Assembly: GCA_900542615.1 (NCBI GenBank)
Contig: UQOG01000020.1
Location: forward strand, 1-22,344
From: an uncultured Eubacteriales bacterium
GTDB taxonomy: Bacteria; Bacillota; Clostridia; Christensenellales; CAG-138
Direction of reading: 5' to 3'
Length of the DNA: 22,344 bases
The notes under the pieces were generated by a model. That model saw nothing but the letters and a program-made list of their open reading frames with translations, was not told the DNA's origin and searched no databases. How positions within the stretch are numbered: the first letter of the stretch is position 1; each line of letters starts with the position of its first letter. Of this stretch, positions 14,550 through 22,269 are shown in pieces. Position numbers and translations under genes: made by a program.

Positions 14550-15956
14550 GTGAGGAACATAGAACGCATCCGTGCGGATTCTCCAACGCATATACGATTT
14601 ATGCGAGCCGTTCAGTTCGGCGTGTATTTTTTCGCCTTTATGCTGGCGGAGACCATAGTAAACGACCAGGCTGCCCGCTTTTTCGCCCCCCAGATGGTGA
14701 ATGTGGTCTACGCCGTGGGCATCGCCTGCACGGGGCTGGGCTGCCTGTCCTTTGCCCTGGTGCAAAAGCTGTGGAGAAGCGCCGCCGCTAGGCGGGCCTG
14801 GCTGGTAGCGGTAGGAATGGCATCCGTGGTCTGCGCGGCAGGGGTGGTGCTTCTGCAAAGTCCCGGCTGGCTGTTGGCCGCCTCCTTCCTGATGCTGTTG
14901 GCCTTCGGCCACATGGGCGGCGCCGTGCATTATGCCCAGAGCATGGCCTTCGCGGACCAGGGCACGGTGGGCCGGGCTACCGGCATTTCCGCAGGCGCAG
15001 GCGTTTTTTTGCAGTATCTGGTTCAGCGCCTGGCCCCCAATATGGCCGTCCCCTTCCTGGTCAGCATGGGCCTGAGCGCCGGGCTGCTGGTGTTCCTTGC
15101 GAGTCGGCCCATGGAGCAGGCAGCGATGGACCCCGCCCCCGCCCGGCCCCAAACCAACCGCCGCTATGCTGCTTCCCTGATCGTGGCTACCGTGCTCCTT
15201 ACCATGCTTTTTAGCCTCAATGACGGCATGGTCGTCAATATGCATGCCAGCGGTCAGGTGGCCCTCTTTGGGCCGGTGCGGCTGTTCTATTGCCTAGGGC
15301 TGATATTGGCCGGGTTCGTGGCGGATAGGAAACAGCGAAAGCTTTTGCCCATCAGCACCCTGCTCATCCAGATTTTCTCCATCCTGCTTCCCGCCCTCCT
15401 GGGAAATTCCCTGTATCATAGCCACTTGGCCCTGCTGTATTTTTGTGGCGGGTTTTATGTGATCTTCTTTACCGTTTCCTTCCTGGCCTTTGCCCCGGAT
15501 ACCAAGGACCCAGCCCTGTGGGCGCCTATGGGGCGGGCGGTGCGCAGCCTGACGACCGCCGTCGTGGTGGCACCCATCCCCCTTTTGTTTGCCCGCTTTG
15601 GAACATTGGGGATGACGGTGGTCAGCTGCCTATTGGTGGCGGCGCTGCTGCCGGTGGTCTGGGCGCTGCCCGACGGCAGCCCGCATCGGCCGCTACCGGA
15701 AGGACAGGCCCATAAGCCTGCCTCCCGGGAAGCCCATCAAATCGCCTTTTCTGAGAAATATCGCCTTACCCCCAGGGAACAGGAGGTATTTGCCCGCTTG
15801 ATCAGCTCCGAGGAGAGTATCCAGCAGATTGCGGACGGCCTGTATATCTCCCGCCGCACCTGCCAGCGGCATATTACGGCCATCTATGAAAAGATCGGGG
15901 TCAAATCCCGGGTGGGGCTGTATCAGCTCTTTGTGGAAGAACAGGGAAAGCCTTGA
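14550..15956 (+). CDS. Membrane-integrated LuxR-family regulator
   Basis: This 468-residue protein has about ten to twelve hydrophobic segments across residues 20-375, laid out like a transporter (MFS-like) fold, then a LuxR/GerE helix-turn-helix at about 405-462 (LTPREQEVFARLIS, IQQIADGLYISRRTCQRHI, YEKIGVKSR). It is therefore a one-component regulator in which a membrane domain probably senses a ligand while the C-terminus binds DNA. No histidine kinase or receiver domain is present. The GTG start at 14550 follows GGGGAAAAG, a weak ribosome site; an ATG at 14601 is possible. It is divergent from the macrodomain operon and upstream of the kinase operon, so either may be its target, but this is inference. 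Confidence 0.83.
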   Translation: MRNIERIRADSPTHIRFMRAVQFGVYFFAFMLAETIVNDQAARFFAPQMVNVVYAVGIACTGLGCLSFALVQKLWRSAAARRAWLVAVGMASVVCAAGVVLLQSPGWLLAASFLMLLAFGHMGGAVHYAQSMAFADQGTVGRATGISAGAGVFLQYLVQRLAPNMAVPFLVSMGLSAGLLVFLASRPMEQAAMDPAPARPQTNRRYAASLIVATVLLTMLFSLNDGMVVNMHASGQVALFGPVRLFYCLGLILAGFVADRKQRKLLPISTLLIQIFSILLPALLGNSLYHSHLALLYFCGGFYVIFFTVSFLAFAPDTKDPALWAPMGRAVRSLTTAVVVAPIPLLFARFGTLGMTVVSCLLVAALLPVVWALPDGSPHRPLPEGQAHKPASREAHQIAFSEKYRLTPREQEVFARLISSEESIQQIADGLYISRRTCQRHITAIYEKIGVKSRVGLYQLFVEEQGKP

Positions 15957-15962
15957 CCCGGC

Positions 15963-15990
15963 GCGGCGCGCTCCATGGCGCCGCTTTTTT
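15963..15990 (+). terminator. Terminator of the LuxR-type gene
   Basis: The stem GCGGCGC/GCGCCGC (15963-15969 with 15978-15984) is followed by six T at 15985-15990, a few bases after the stop codon. Confidence 0.82.
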
Positions 15991-16019
15991 CGGGAAACAG
16001 GCTTTTTGGTACCCGCTTG

Positions 16020-16053
16020 ACGGTTTGGCGCACCTGCGCCAGGCCGTTTTTTT
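16020..16053 (+). terminator. Second, tandem terminator
   Basis: A 12-bp stem with two G-U pairs in RNA (16020-16031 with 16036-16047) closes a 4-base loop and is followed by seven T ending at 16053. Together with the previous terminator it insulates the kinase operon from upstream transcription. Confidence 0.82.
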
Positions 16054-16079
16054 ATGTTGGCGTTGGTGCGGCATACACA
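16052..16079 (+). promoter_or_regulatory. Possible sigma-E-like promoter of the kinase operon
   Basis: TTATGTT at 16052-16058 and CATACACA at 16072-16079 are 13 bases apart. The second matches seven of eight positions of the sigma-E -10 pattern CATACAMT. No good sigma-A promoter is visible between the terminators and the first gene. The predicted leader is about 115 bases and contains a CGCGCC/GGCGCG hairpin at 16122-16136. Confidence 0.3.
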
Positions 16080-16200
16080 AGTGCGGCGGATGCAGGTAAC
16101 GTATATCCTATAGAAGCATATCGCGCCGGGGGCGCGCAGTTGGCACATCCGATCCAATATCCCGTCTGAGCATGAGAGGAGTCTGAAGGAGGAATACAGC

Positions 16201-16752
16201 ATGAAGCAATGTGACAACGGCCATTTTTACGATGAAAACCGATTCGAGCGCTGCCCCTACTGCCAGGAGGGGGCAGGCGTGGGCAGGACCGTGGCCGCAG
16301 GGGCGGTGGATAAGACGGTCGCCGCCATGCCGGGCGGCGCGCCGGAGGCAGACCGAGGCAAAACCGTGGGGATCATCCAGAAAAAAATCGGCATCGACCC
16401 GGCGGTGGGGTTCCTCATCTGCGTCAGCGGGCCCCACCGGGGCGCGGATTTCAAGCTGGTGGCGGGCAGAAATTTCATCGGCAGGGCAGCGGCCATGGAC
16501 GTATCCCTGGCGGACGACGATACGGTCTCCCGGGAGGGCCACGCCCTGGTTTCCTACGACGCCAAGCATAACCGCTTTTCCGTATCCCCCGGCCAGGGCC
16601 GGGGCATCACCTATTGCAACGACGAGCCGGTAGAGGGGGCGCGGGCCCTTTGCGCCTATGACATGATCGAGGTGGGAAAGAGCAAGCTGGTGTTCCTGCC
16701 CCTGTGCGGGGAGAGGTTCCAGTGGGCGCAATGGGAAGCGGGAGAGGAATAA
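16201..16752 (+). CDS. Zinc-ribbon plus FHA-domain protein
   Basis: FHA domains bind phosphothreonine peptides. This 183-residue cytoplasmic protein starts with a short metal-binding knuckle (Cys4, His8, Cys18, Cys21; CPYC), a linker containing two similar threonine sites (GRTVAAG, DKTVAAM) and a third (GKTVGII) that could be kinase targets, then an FHA domain at about 68-165 (GRNFIGR, VSREGHALV, YCNDEPV). The usual SRxHA motif carries one extra residue here (SREGHA), as I recall for related clostridial proteins, so phosphopeptide binding is likely but not certain. AAGGAGGAA precedes the ATG. It opens the six-gene operon; the next gene starts 3 bases after its stop. Confidence 0.87.
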   Translation: MKQCDNGHFYDENRFERCPYCQEGAGVGRTVAAGAVDKTVAAMPGGAPEADRGKTVGIIQKKIGIDPAVGFLICVSGPHRGADFKLVAGRNFIGRAAAMDVSLADDDTVSREGHALVSYDAKHNRFSVSPGQGRGITYCNDEPVEGARALCAYDMIEVGKSKLVFLPLCGERFQWAQWEAGEE

Positions 16753-16755
16753 CCC

Positions 16756-17673
16756 ATGGAACGCCTACTTTCCTGGCTGGATCAGCCGCTGTGGCCGGGA
16801 GGCGGCATCCGCCTTTGGATGGCCCTTGCCGCCGGGCTGGCGGTATTGGCCGCCGTGCTGATCGGCGCGAGCCTGGGACGGCGGGCAAGGCGAAGACGAA
16901 AAGCCCAGGCGCCCGTTACCCTGAAGCCGAAAAAACAGCCGGCGCTGGAGCTCGCCAACCTGCAGGGGATGGGGATGCGGGCCGAGCAGCAGGACGCCTT
17001 CGGCATGTCCCCGTTGGATCGGTATAAGGAAAACGGCCTGTTGGCCGTCCTGTGCGACGGCATGGGGGGCATGGCGGCGGGGGGCGCCATCGCGGCGGAA
17101 ACCGTAGCCGGGCTGCTGGGGTCCTTTCCCTGGCAGGACGGCGGGGAAGCGCTCCGGTGGATCCAGCAGCAAAGCCGCCGGGTATACGACGGGTTCCGGG
17201 GCCAGGGGGGGACCACCCTGGTAGCGGCCCTGCTCCGGGCAGGGCGGCTCTGGTTCTGGTGCGCCGGGGACAGCGACCTGTTCCTGCTGCGGCAGGGGGA
17301 GCTTTACGCCCTGCACATCCCCCAGGAATACAGGTATGCGCTGGCCCTTCATGCGCTGGAAATTGGGTCGCCCTTGGAGGCGGCCTTTGGGGACCCCCAG
17401 GCCGGGGCCCTGACGGAGTACATAGGCAAGGCAACGGTAACCTGCCTGCATACCCGCGTCCCCCTGGCGCTGGAACCAGAGGATACCCTGCTGCTATGTT
17501 CCGACGGGGTGAGCGACACCCTTACCAAAAAGCAGCTAAGGGAAGCCTTGGCATTGCCGCCCCAGGCGGCGTGCGACAGGCTGGAGGAAGGGATCCTGGC
17601 GGCGGGCCTGCCCGGCCAGGACAACTATACGGCCATCATTTTGCGATATCACGGGGAAGGAGAAGATACCTAA
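16756..17673 (+). CDS. Membrane-anchored PP2C Ser/Thr phosphatase
   Basis: PP2C phosphatases remove phosphate from Ser/Thr using two metal ions. This 305-residue protein has a membrane segment at about 19-38 followed by a basic RRARRRRK stop-transfer, so the catalytic domain (about 66-300) faces the cytoplasm. Metal and catalytic motifs are present: EQQDAF (Asp80), LCDGMGG (Asp101), GGTTLVAALL, CAGDSDLFLLR, CSDGVSD (Asp250) and GQDNYTAI (Asp289). It is a little longer than soluble PrpC-type enzymes because of the membrane anchor. Its stop abuts the next start codon (TAAATG at 17671-17676). Expected to reverse the kinase encoded at 19294. Confidence 0.92.
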   Translation: MERLLSWLDQPLWPGGGIRLWMALAAGLAVLAAVLIGASLGRRARRRRKAQAPVTLKPKKQPALELANLQGMGMRAEQQDAFGMSPLDRYKENGLLAVLCDGMGGMAAGGAIAAETVAGLLGSFPWQDGGEALRWIQQQSRRVYDGFRGQGGTTLVAALLRAGRLWFWCAGDSDLFLLRQGELYALHIPQEYRYALALHALEIGSPLEAAFGDPQAGALTEYIGKATVTCLHTRVPLALEPEDTLLLCSDGVSDTLTKKQLREALALPPQAACDRLEEGILAAGLPGQDNYTAIILRYHGEGEDT

Positions 17674-18969
17674 ATGGAAACAAGAACAATATCTGCAAAA
17701 CGGATCGTAGCAATTCTGCTGCTCTTCCTGGGGCTCGTGGCCCTGGTGCTGGGGTTGCTGGGCGGCGGCGCCATGGAGCCCTATGAGGCCCGAAATAGCG
17801 TGGTGCTGGTAGCGGCCACAGTGGTGGACGATCAGGGCAACAGCTCCATGGGCTGGGGCACTGGCTGGGCCATAGGCAAACCGGGCAAGCCCGTGGAATA
17901 CATCGTGACCAACGGCCATGTGGTGGAGCAGGCGTATACCTATCCCCAGCTTTATACCAATGTCCAGGGGCAGATCCAGGTGGTATTCAACGCGGCGGAG
18001 AACGATTTCGTCATACCGGAGGTGGTATATTACTCCGCCCCCCAGGAAAAGGACATCGCCATCTTGCGGCTGCCCACCCCCACGGAAAAGCGCATCCCGC
18101 TACAGCTGCGGCCATCCGATACCGTGGACATCGGCGAGACGGCCTGGGCCCTGGGCTATCCGGGCATCTCTTCCATGTATCAACAGTATAGCACCTTCAG
18201 CCCGGACGACATCACCCTGACCCAGGGCATCATCAGCAAGCGCAACAAGCCCACCGGCAGCACCTATGAAGCCTTCCAGATGGACGTATACATCAACAGC
18301 GGCAATTCCGGCGGCCCCCTGGTGGATAAAAACGGCTTCCTGCTGGGCATCAACTCCGCCGGCATCCAGAGCGCCGAAGGCACTTCCGAAGGGGTGAACT
18401 ACGCCATCATCGCCAACGAGCTCATCCGCATACTGGATAACGAGCGGCTGGAATACGCCGTCGCCAATACGGGCCTTGCCTGGGCGCCCCGGTGGATGGC
18501 CTATGTGTTCCTGCCCCTGGGGGCGCTGGCCCTGGCGGGCGGCCTGATCCTGCTCCTGGGCGGTAAGAACCCCGCCTTCGCCGCTGCCAGCGGGGGGAGC
18601 GGCAAGGGCAATAAACCCGCCGCCAAGGCGCAAGGCCCCATGGGCAGGCGGGCGGTGCTCCGGGGCGTCACCGGCAAGTACGCGGGCCAGAGCTTCGAGC
18701 TTGCAGGGGGCAAGGTGGTCATCGGCCGCGATCCTGCAAGCTGCAACATCGTATTTGAAAAGAACGCGCCGGGCATAAGCGGGCGGCATTGCCAGGTGGC
18801 CTACGACCCCAATGGGGAATGCTTCCTCATCACGGACCTGGGCTCCTCCTACGGCACCTTCCTTGGCAACGGCAAAAAGCTCACGGCCAATGTGACGGAA
18901 AAGCTGTTCCCCGGGGATACCTTCTACCTGTGCGACAACGCCAACCGGTTTGTGGTGGCCAAGGAGTGA
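17674..18969 (+). CDS. Trypsin-like membrane protease with cytoplasmic FHA
   Basis: This 431-residue protein joins an HtrA-like serine protease to an FHA domain across the membrane. Membrane segments lie at about 10-32 and 275-297. The protease between them has the full triad: His82 in TNGHVV, Asp127 in KDIAIL and Ser212 in GNSGGP; no PDZ domain is present. The FHA domain at about 325-430 has GRD (351-353), SGRH (369-372), SSYGTF and NG at 399-400. Topology puts the protease outside and the FHA inside, so phosphothreonine binding inside could control proteolysis outside, or the FHA could hold the protease near the kinase. It begins directly after the phosphatase stop and ends just before the next ribosome site. 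Confidence 0.92.
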   Translation: METRTISAKRIVAILLLFLGLVALVLGLLGGGAMEPYEARNSVVLVAATVVDDQGNSSMGWGTGWAIGKPGKPVEYIVTNGHVVEQAYTYPQLYTNVQGQIQVVFNAAENDFVIPEVVYYSAPQEKDIAILRLPTPTEKRIPLQLRPSDTVDIGETAWALGYPGISSMYQQYSTFSPDDITLTQGIISKRNKPTGSTYEAFQMDVYINSGNSGGPLVDKNGFLLGINSAGIQSAEGTSEGVNYAIIANELIRILDNERLEYAVANTGLAWAPRWMAYVFLPLGALALAGGLILLLGGKNPAFAAASGGSGKGNKPAAKAQGPMGRRAVLRGVTGKYAGQSFELAGGKVVIGRDPASCNIVFEKNAPGISGRHCQVAYDPNGECFLITDLGSSYGTFLGNGKKLTANVTEKLFPGDTFYLCDNANRFVVAKE

Positions 18970-18973
18970 CCTC

Positions 18974-19297
18974 ATGGGCGGATATTGTCTGAAAGACGGG
19001 ATGCTCCAGGCAGGCTGCGGCATGGGGGAAGGGATCGTACCGGCGGCGATCTACCATCTGTCCCCAGACGGAAGCTGGCGCAGGATGCCGGACATCCCCA
19101 CGCTCCAGGCGGGGGAAGGAATGCTGCTGTATGCAGGGGATTTTTGCATCGCCCCTGTGGAGATCCAGGTGGAGTTCATTAAGGCCGCCGATGGGAAGCA
19201 ATGGCTGCAAGGGCTGGTCCTGCGCCATGTGGAGCGGATGCGGCAGATCGACCCCGGCCTATATGCGCTGGCGGAAATAAAGGAGGAGGCCCAATGA
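18974..19297 (+). CDS. Unknown 107-residue protein in the kinase operon
   Basis: I do not recognise this protein. It has 107 residues, no signal peptide and no membrane segment, so it should be cytoplasmic. The sequence looks beta-rich in the first two thirds (GIVPAAIYHLSPDG, GEGMLLYAGDF, IQVEFIKAADG) with a helix near the end (VLRHVERMRQ) and three cysteines. AAGGAG at 18961-18966 precedes the ATG at 18974, which fixes the start. Its stop overlaps the kinase start (ATGA at 19294-19297), so the two are translationally coupled and probably needed in similar amounts. A role as a kinase partner or substrate is inference from position only. Confidence 0.8.
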   Translation: MGGYCLKDGMLQAGCGMGEGIVPAAIYHLSPDGSWRRMPDIPTLQAGEGMLLYAGDFCIAPVEIQVEFIKAADGKQWLQGLVLRHVERMRQIDPGLYALAEIKEEAQ

Positions 19298-21561
19298 ATC
19301 CGGACAAAATCTGTTACGGCTGCTTTCAGGAAAAAGGAGAGGGGTCCATCTGTCCCCATTGCGGGTTTGACCCCCAGGCCACGCAGCCCTATTTGGCGCT
19401 GCCCCTGGGCACCATACTGAACGGCCGCTATATGACCGGCAAGGTGCTGGGCATGGGCGGCTTCGGCATCACCTACCTGGGCTATGACCTGACGCTACAG
19501 ATCCGGGTGGCCATCAAGGAATACATGCCCTCCTCCATCGCCACCCGTCATGCGGACCGGTATGGCGTCACCCTCAGCGGCCTGTCGGAGCAGGATTACC
19601 GCTACGGCATGGAGCGGTTTCTGGATGAGGCCAGGATCCTGGCCAAGCTCCAGAATACCCCCAACATCGTATCGGTACAGAACTATTTCAAGGAAAACAA
19701 CACCGCCTACTTCGTCATGGAATACGTAGACGGCATGAGCCTGAAGGCCTATCTGGAGGCCCAAGGGGGCAAGATCCCCTATGCCCAGGCCCTTACCATC
19801 CTGCAACCCATCATGGAAGCCCTGTGCCAGGTGCACGCCATGAACCTGCTGCACCGGGACATCAGCCCGGACAACATCTTCATCACCACCCGGGGGGAGA
19901 GCCGGCTGCTGGATTTCGGCGCAGCCCGCTTTGCCCTGGGGGATGAAAAGAGCGTTTCGGTAATCCTCAAACACGGCTATGCTCCGGAGGAGCAGTATTC
20001 CACCCACGGCAACCAGGGCCCCTGGACGGACGTATATGCCATGGGGGCTACCCTATATCGCTGCATCACCGGAACGCTGCCCCCGGATTCCGTGGAGCGG
20101 ATGCGGCAGGATGCCTTGAAGCTGCCCGGCGAGCTGGGGATCCATGTGCCGAAATATGTGGAGCAGGCCCTCAGGAAAGCTCTGGCTGTCCACGCGGCGG
20201 ACCGCTTCCCCAATATGGAAGCCTTCCTACAGGCCCTCAGCGGCCGTCCCAGCGTGCAGGAGCGGGTGGCGGCAGGGGTGAGCGAGCGCACCCAAGCGGC
20301 CCGGAGCCAGACCGTGTATCCTGCGGGCGGCCGGCCATCTCCCGCCATGCCCGGCGGCATTGCCAGGCTCTGGGCCTACCTGAAGGCCAATCCGGTGGTT
20401 GCCTGGGTGTCCGGGGGCTGCCTGGTTTTGGTGGTCGCCCTTTGTATCATCCTGCCCCTGGCCCTTTCCGGCCGGGATCGGGACTATGGAACGGTGAGCA
20501 GCGGCGGCCTGCCCATCGACGGGACTGCCCAGCCGCCGGCGGCGGAGTCCCCCGCCATACAGCCCAGCATAGCCCCTTCGATCCCGGAGGCGGAGACTGC
20601 GGCGGCAAATTATGTCCAGCGGGACCTGGGCGCATTGAACGCCACCCTGACCCTGCCGGATACCTATACCCCCAGCGCGGACGGCTTTAGCTTTGTGGAT
20701 CAGCAGAACAACCGGGCTGTGGAATGCAGCTTTATGTGGAACATCGGGGTGCCCATCTACACCCTGGCGGACGTGGAGGCCAATCAGACCTTGCTGGTGG
20801 AGCTGATCGCCCAGCAGATGGGCAATGTTCAAAACTACGAGGTGCTGGGCACCACCACCACCCAGGTCAACGGACAGGACGCCTTTTTGCTGGTGTTTGA
20901 AGCCACAGACGCCAGCGGGACGGCCCTGAACGTTAGCGTGGTGGCCACCGACGGCCAGCTTGGCTACGGCTGCTATCTGCTGCTGGGCGCCTGGCGGGCG
21001 GATGACGAGGCGGGCGCCGAGGAAGTGGGTAACATCATGGATTCCTTCCGGTGCAACGGCCCTTCGGAAACCACCTATGCCATGTGGTACGGGGAGGACA
21101 GCGGCGTCAAGGTGATCGTGGACGATTCCATCACCCAGGGCCGGGTATACGACATGTCCATGGAGCTGGATATCGGCAACGTCTACGCGCTGTATCTGTA
21201 TCCCTCCGACGAAGCGGAAAAAGCGGGCTCGGGCAATCTCAGCGTGGAGGGCGCGGGCAACGTGGAGATCGGCGAGGCCGCCCATTATGGGGCGGAAACG
21301 CCGGAGGAGATGCTGGATTTCACCCTTTCGCTGGCCCAGGTCCTGAACTGCGAAGCCAGCGACCGCTACACCCTGGAGCTGGGCGGACTGGAATGGCTGT
21401 GTCAGGACTACGTGGTGCAGGATTACACCTTCTCCTATGCCTCCGCCATGATAGACGGGGCGTGCTATGTGGTGGGCTGCATGTATGACGATTCCACGGA
21501 AAATGCCATATTGGCCCTGTATCAGCAAGCCCTTTCCAGCGTCCGGCCCTGGGAGGGATAG
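19294..21561 (+). CDS. Zinc-ribbon Ser/Thr kinase with extracellular sensor
   Basis: This 755-residue Hanks-type kinase starts with a zinc ribbon (Cys7, Cys10, Cys20, Cys23). The kinase domain (about 45-315) is intact: glycine loop GMGGFG, Lys75 in VAIKEY, Glu112 in helix C, HRD at 187-189 with Asn194, DFG at 207-209, and APE at 230-232. A juxtamembrane linker, a membrane segment at about 369-391 and an extracellular part of about 360 residues follow. That part opens with a Pro/Ser/Ala stalk and has one, perhaps two, domains resembling the PsbP/DUF1795 fold (LPDTYTPS...VNGQDAFLLVF...IMDSFRC). There are no PASTA repeats, unlike PrkC. The start at 19294 is chosen for AAGGAGGAGG just upstream and the four-base overlap; the frame is open to 19201. 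Confidence 0.93.
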   Translation: MNPDKICYGCFQEKGEGSICPHCGFDPQATQPYLALPLGTILNGRYMTGKVLGMGGFGITYLGYDLTLQIRVAIKEYMPSSIATRHADRYGVTLSGLSEQDYRYGMERFLDEARILAKLQNTPNIVSVQNYFKENNTAYFVMEYVDGMSLKAYLEAQGGKIPYAQALTILQPIMEALCQVHAMNLLHRDISPDNIFITTRGESRLLDFGAARFALGDEKSVSVILKHGYAPEEQYSTHGNQGPWTDVYAMGATLYRCITGTLPPDSVERMRQDALKLPGELGIHVPKYVEQALRKALAVHAADRFPNMEAFLQALSGRPSVQERVAAGVSERTQAARSQTVYPAGGRPSPAMPGGIARLWAYLKANPVVAWVSGGCLVLVVALCIILPLALSGRDRDYGTVSSGGLPIDGTAQPPAAESPAIQPSIAPSIPEAETAAANYVQRDLGALNATLTLPDTYTPSADGFSFVDQQNNRAVECSFMWNIGVPIYTLADVEANQTLLVELIAQQMGNVQNYEVLGTTTTQVNGQDAFLLVFEATDASGTALNVSVVATDGQLGYGCYLLLGAWRADDEAGAEEVGNIMDSFRCNGPSETTYAMWYGEDSGVKVIVDDSITQGRVYDMSMELDIGNVYALYLYPSDEAEKAGSGNLSVEGAGNVEIGEAAHYGAETPEEMLDFTLSLAQVLNCEASDRYTLELGGLEWLCQDYVVQDYTFSYASAMIDGACYVVGCMYDDSTENAILALYQQALSSVRPWEG

Positions 21562-21570
21562 GAGTGGACA

Positions 21571-21585
21571 GGGGGCGGCGCCCCC
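21571..21585 (+). other. Hairpin between kinase and last operon gene
   Basis: A 6-bp stem GGGGGC/GCCCCC with a 3-base loop lies in the 75-base gap after the kinase gene. Without a T-run it is unlikely to stop transcription but may lower expression of the last gene. Confidence 0.45.
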
Positions 21586-21636
21586 ACCCGAACGGAGCGG
21601 AAAGGGCGCCCATTCCCGGGAGAAAGGAGCAGCATC

Positions 21637-21948
21637 ATGCCGGGGCTTAAAATGAACCTCAATTGTCCGCGCCGCCTGGCGATCTACGCGGTGTTCGACG
21701 TATTGGATACCATGGGCGCGGAATACGCCCGGACCATGACGGGGGACATCCAGGCCAGGGTCAACGTCCTGGGGAAAACCAGCGGGTACGCCTTTGCGGT
21801 AACGGAGCAGGGCCCGGATACGTCCATCCTTCACGCGTCCATGCCCCATCCGGCGGCTGAGCTTACGGAAGAAGGCAAACAGCTTGCGCTGCAATACCTT
21901 GTGGACAGCATCCTGTATCATATGGATCAGGCGCTCTTTCCAGAGTAG
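21637..21948 (+). CDS. Unknown 103-residue protein ending the kinase operon
   Basis: I do not recognise this protein. The 103 residues include an N-terminal helix (RRLAIYAVFDVLDTMG), a central strand-rich part (GDIQARVNVLGKTSGYAFAV) and a C-terminal helix (GKQLALQYLVDSILYHM). It has no signal peptide or membrane segment. GAAAGGAG lies about 10 bases before the ATG, a good ribosome site; an in-frame ATG five codons later is less well placed. The 75-base gap to the kinase gene and shared direction suggest it belongs to the operon, but it could have its own promoter. Function is not inferable beyond context. Confidence 0.72.
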   Translation: MPGLKMNLNCPRRLAIYAVFDVLDTMGAEYARTMTGDIQARVNVLGKTSGYAFAVTEQGPDTSILHASMPHPAAELTEEGKQLALQYLVDSILYHMDQALFPE

Positions 21949-22224
21949 CTCCGCCAAGGGGCGGCGCAAGGGGCGCGAAGGGACGGACGGCCCAGGCCCC
22001 CGGCAGCTTGCCGAAAAAGCCTGCGCTCCATACCCGATATGCGGCTACGCTTTGGCCCGGTTCCATTCCGATGCCGTTTCCCTAGAGGCGGACGGCGCTG
22101 AATACGGCGTATGCTTGCGGGCGGATAGCCCGAATGAGGGCTTACCCTGGCCGATTTATACGTGGCGCCCTTGGGGAGGGCCCAAAGGGCTTTGAAGCGT
22201 TTCCCCATACAAATGACATCATTT

Positions 22225-22258
22225 CGCGGCTTGCCCCATGCGCAAGCCGCGGTTTTTT
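22225..22258 (+). terminator. Terminator of the kinase operon
   Basis: A perfect 10-bp stem CGCGGCTTGC/GCAAGCCGCG (22225-22234 with 22242-22251) is followed by G and six T at 22253-22258. It is the first strong terminator after 21948. Confidence 0.85.
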
Positions 22259-22269
22259 CGATATACAAC

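Noticed and set aside
14069..14569. Minus-strand frame with a short hydrophobic stretch upstream of the macrodomain gene
   Set aside because: One hydrophobic run (GTALTFGIPGIMLLIGG) looked like a membrane segment, but there is no ribosome site and the rest has no recognisable coding character.
20227..21969. Minus-strand frame of 580 codons opposite the kinase
   Set aside because: Antisense shadow of the kinase sensor region, low-complexity composition and no ribosome site.
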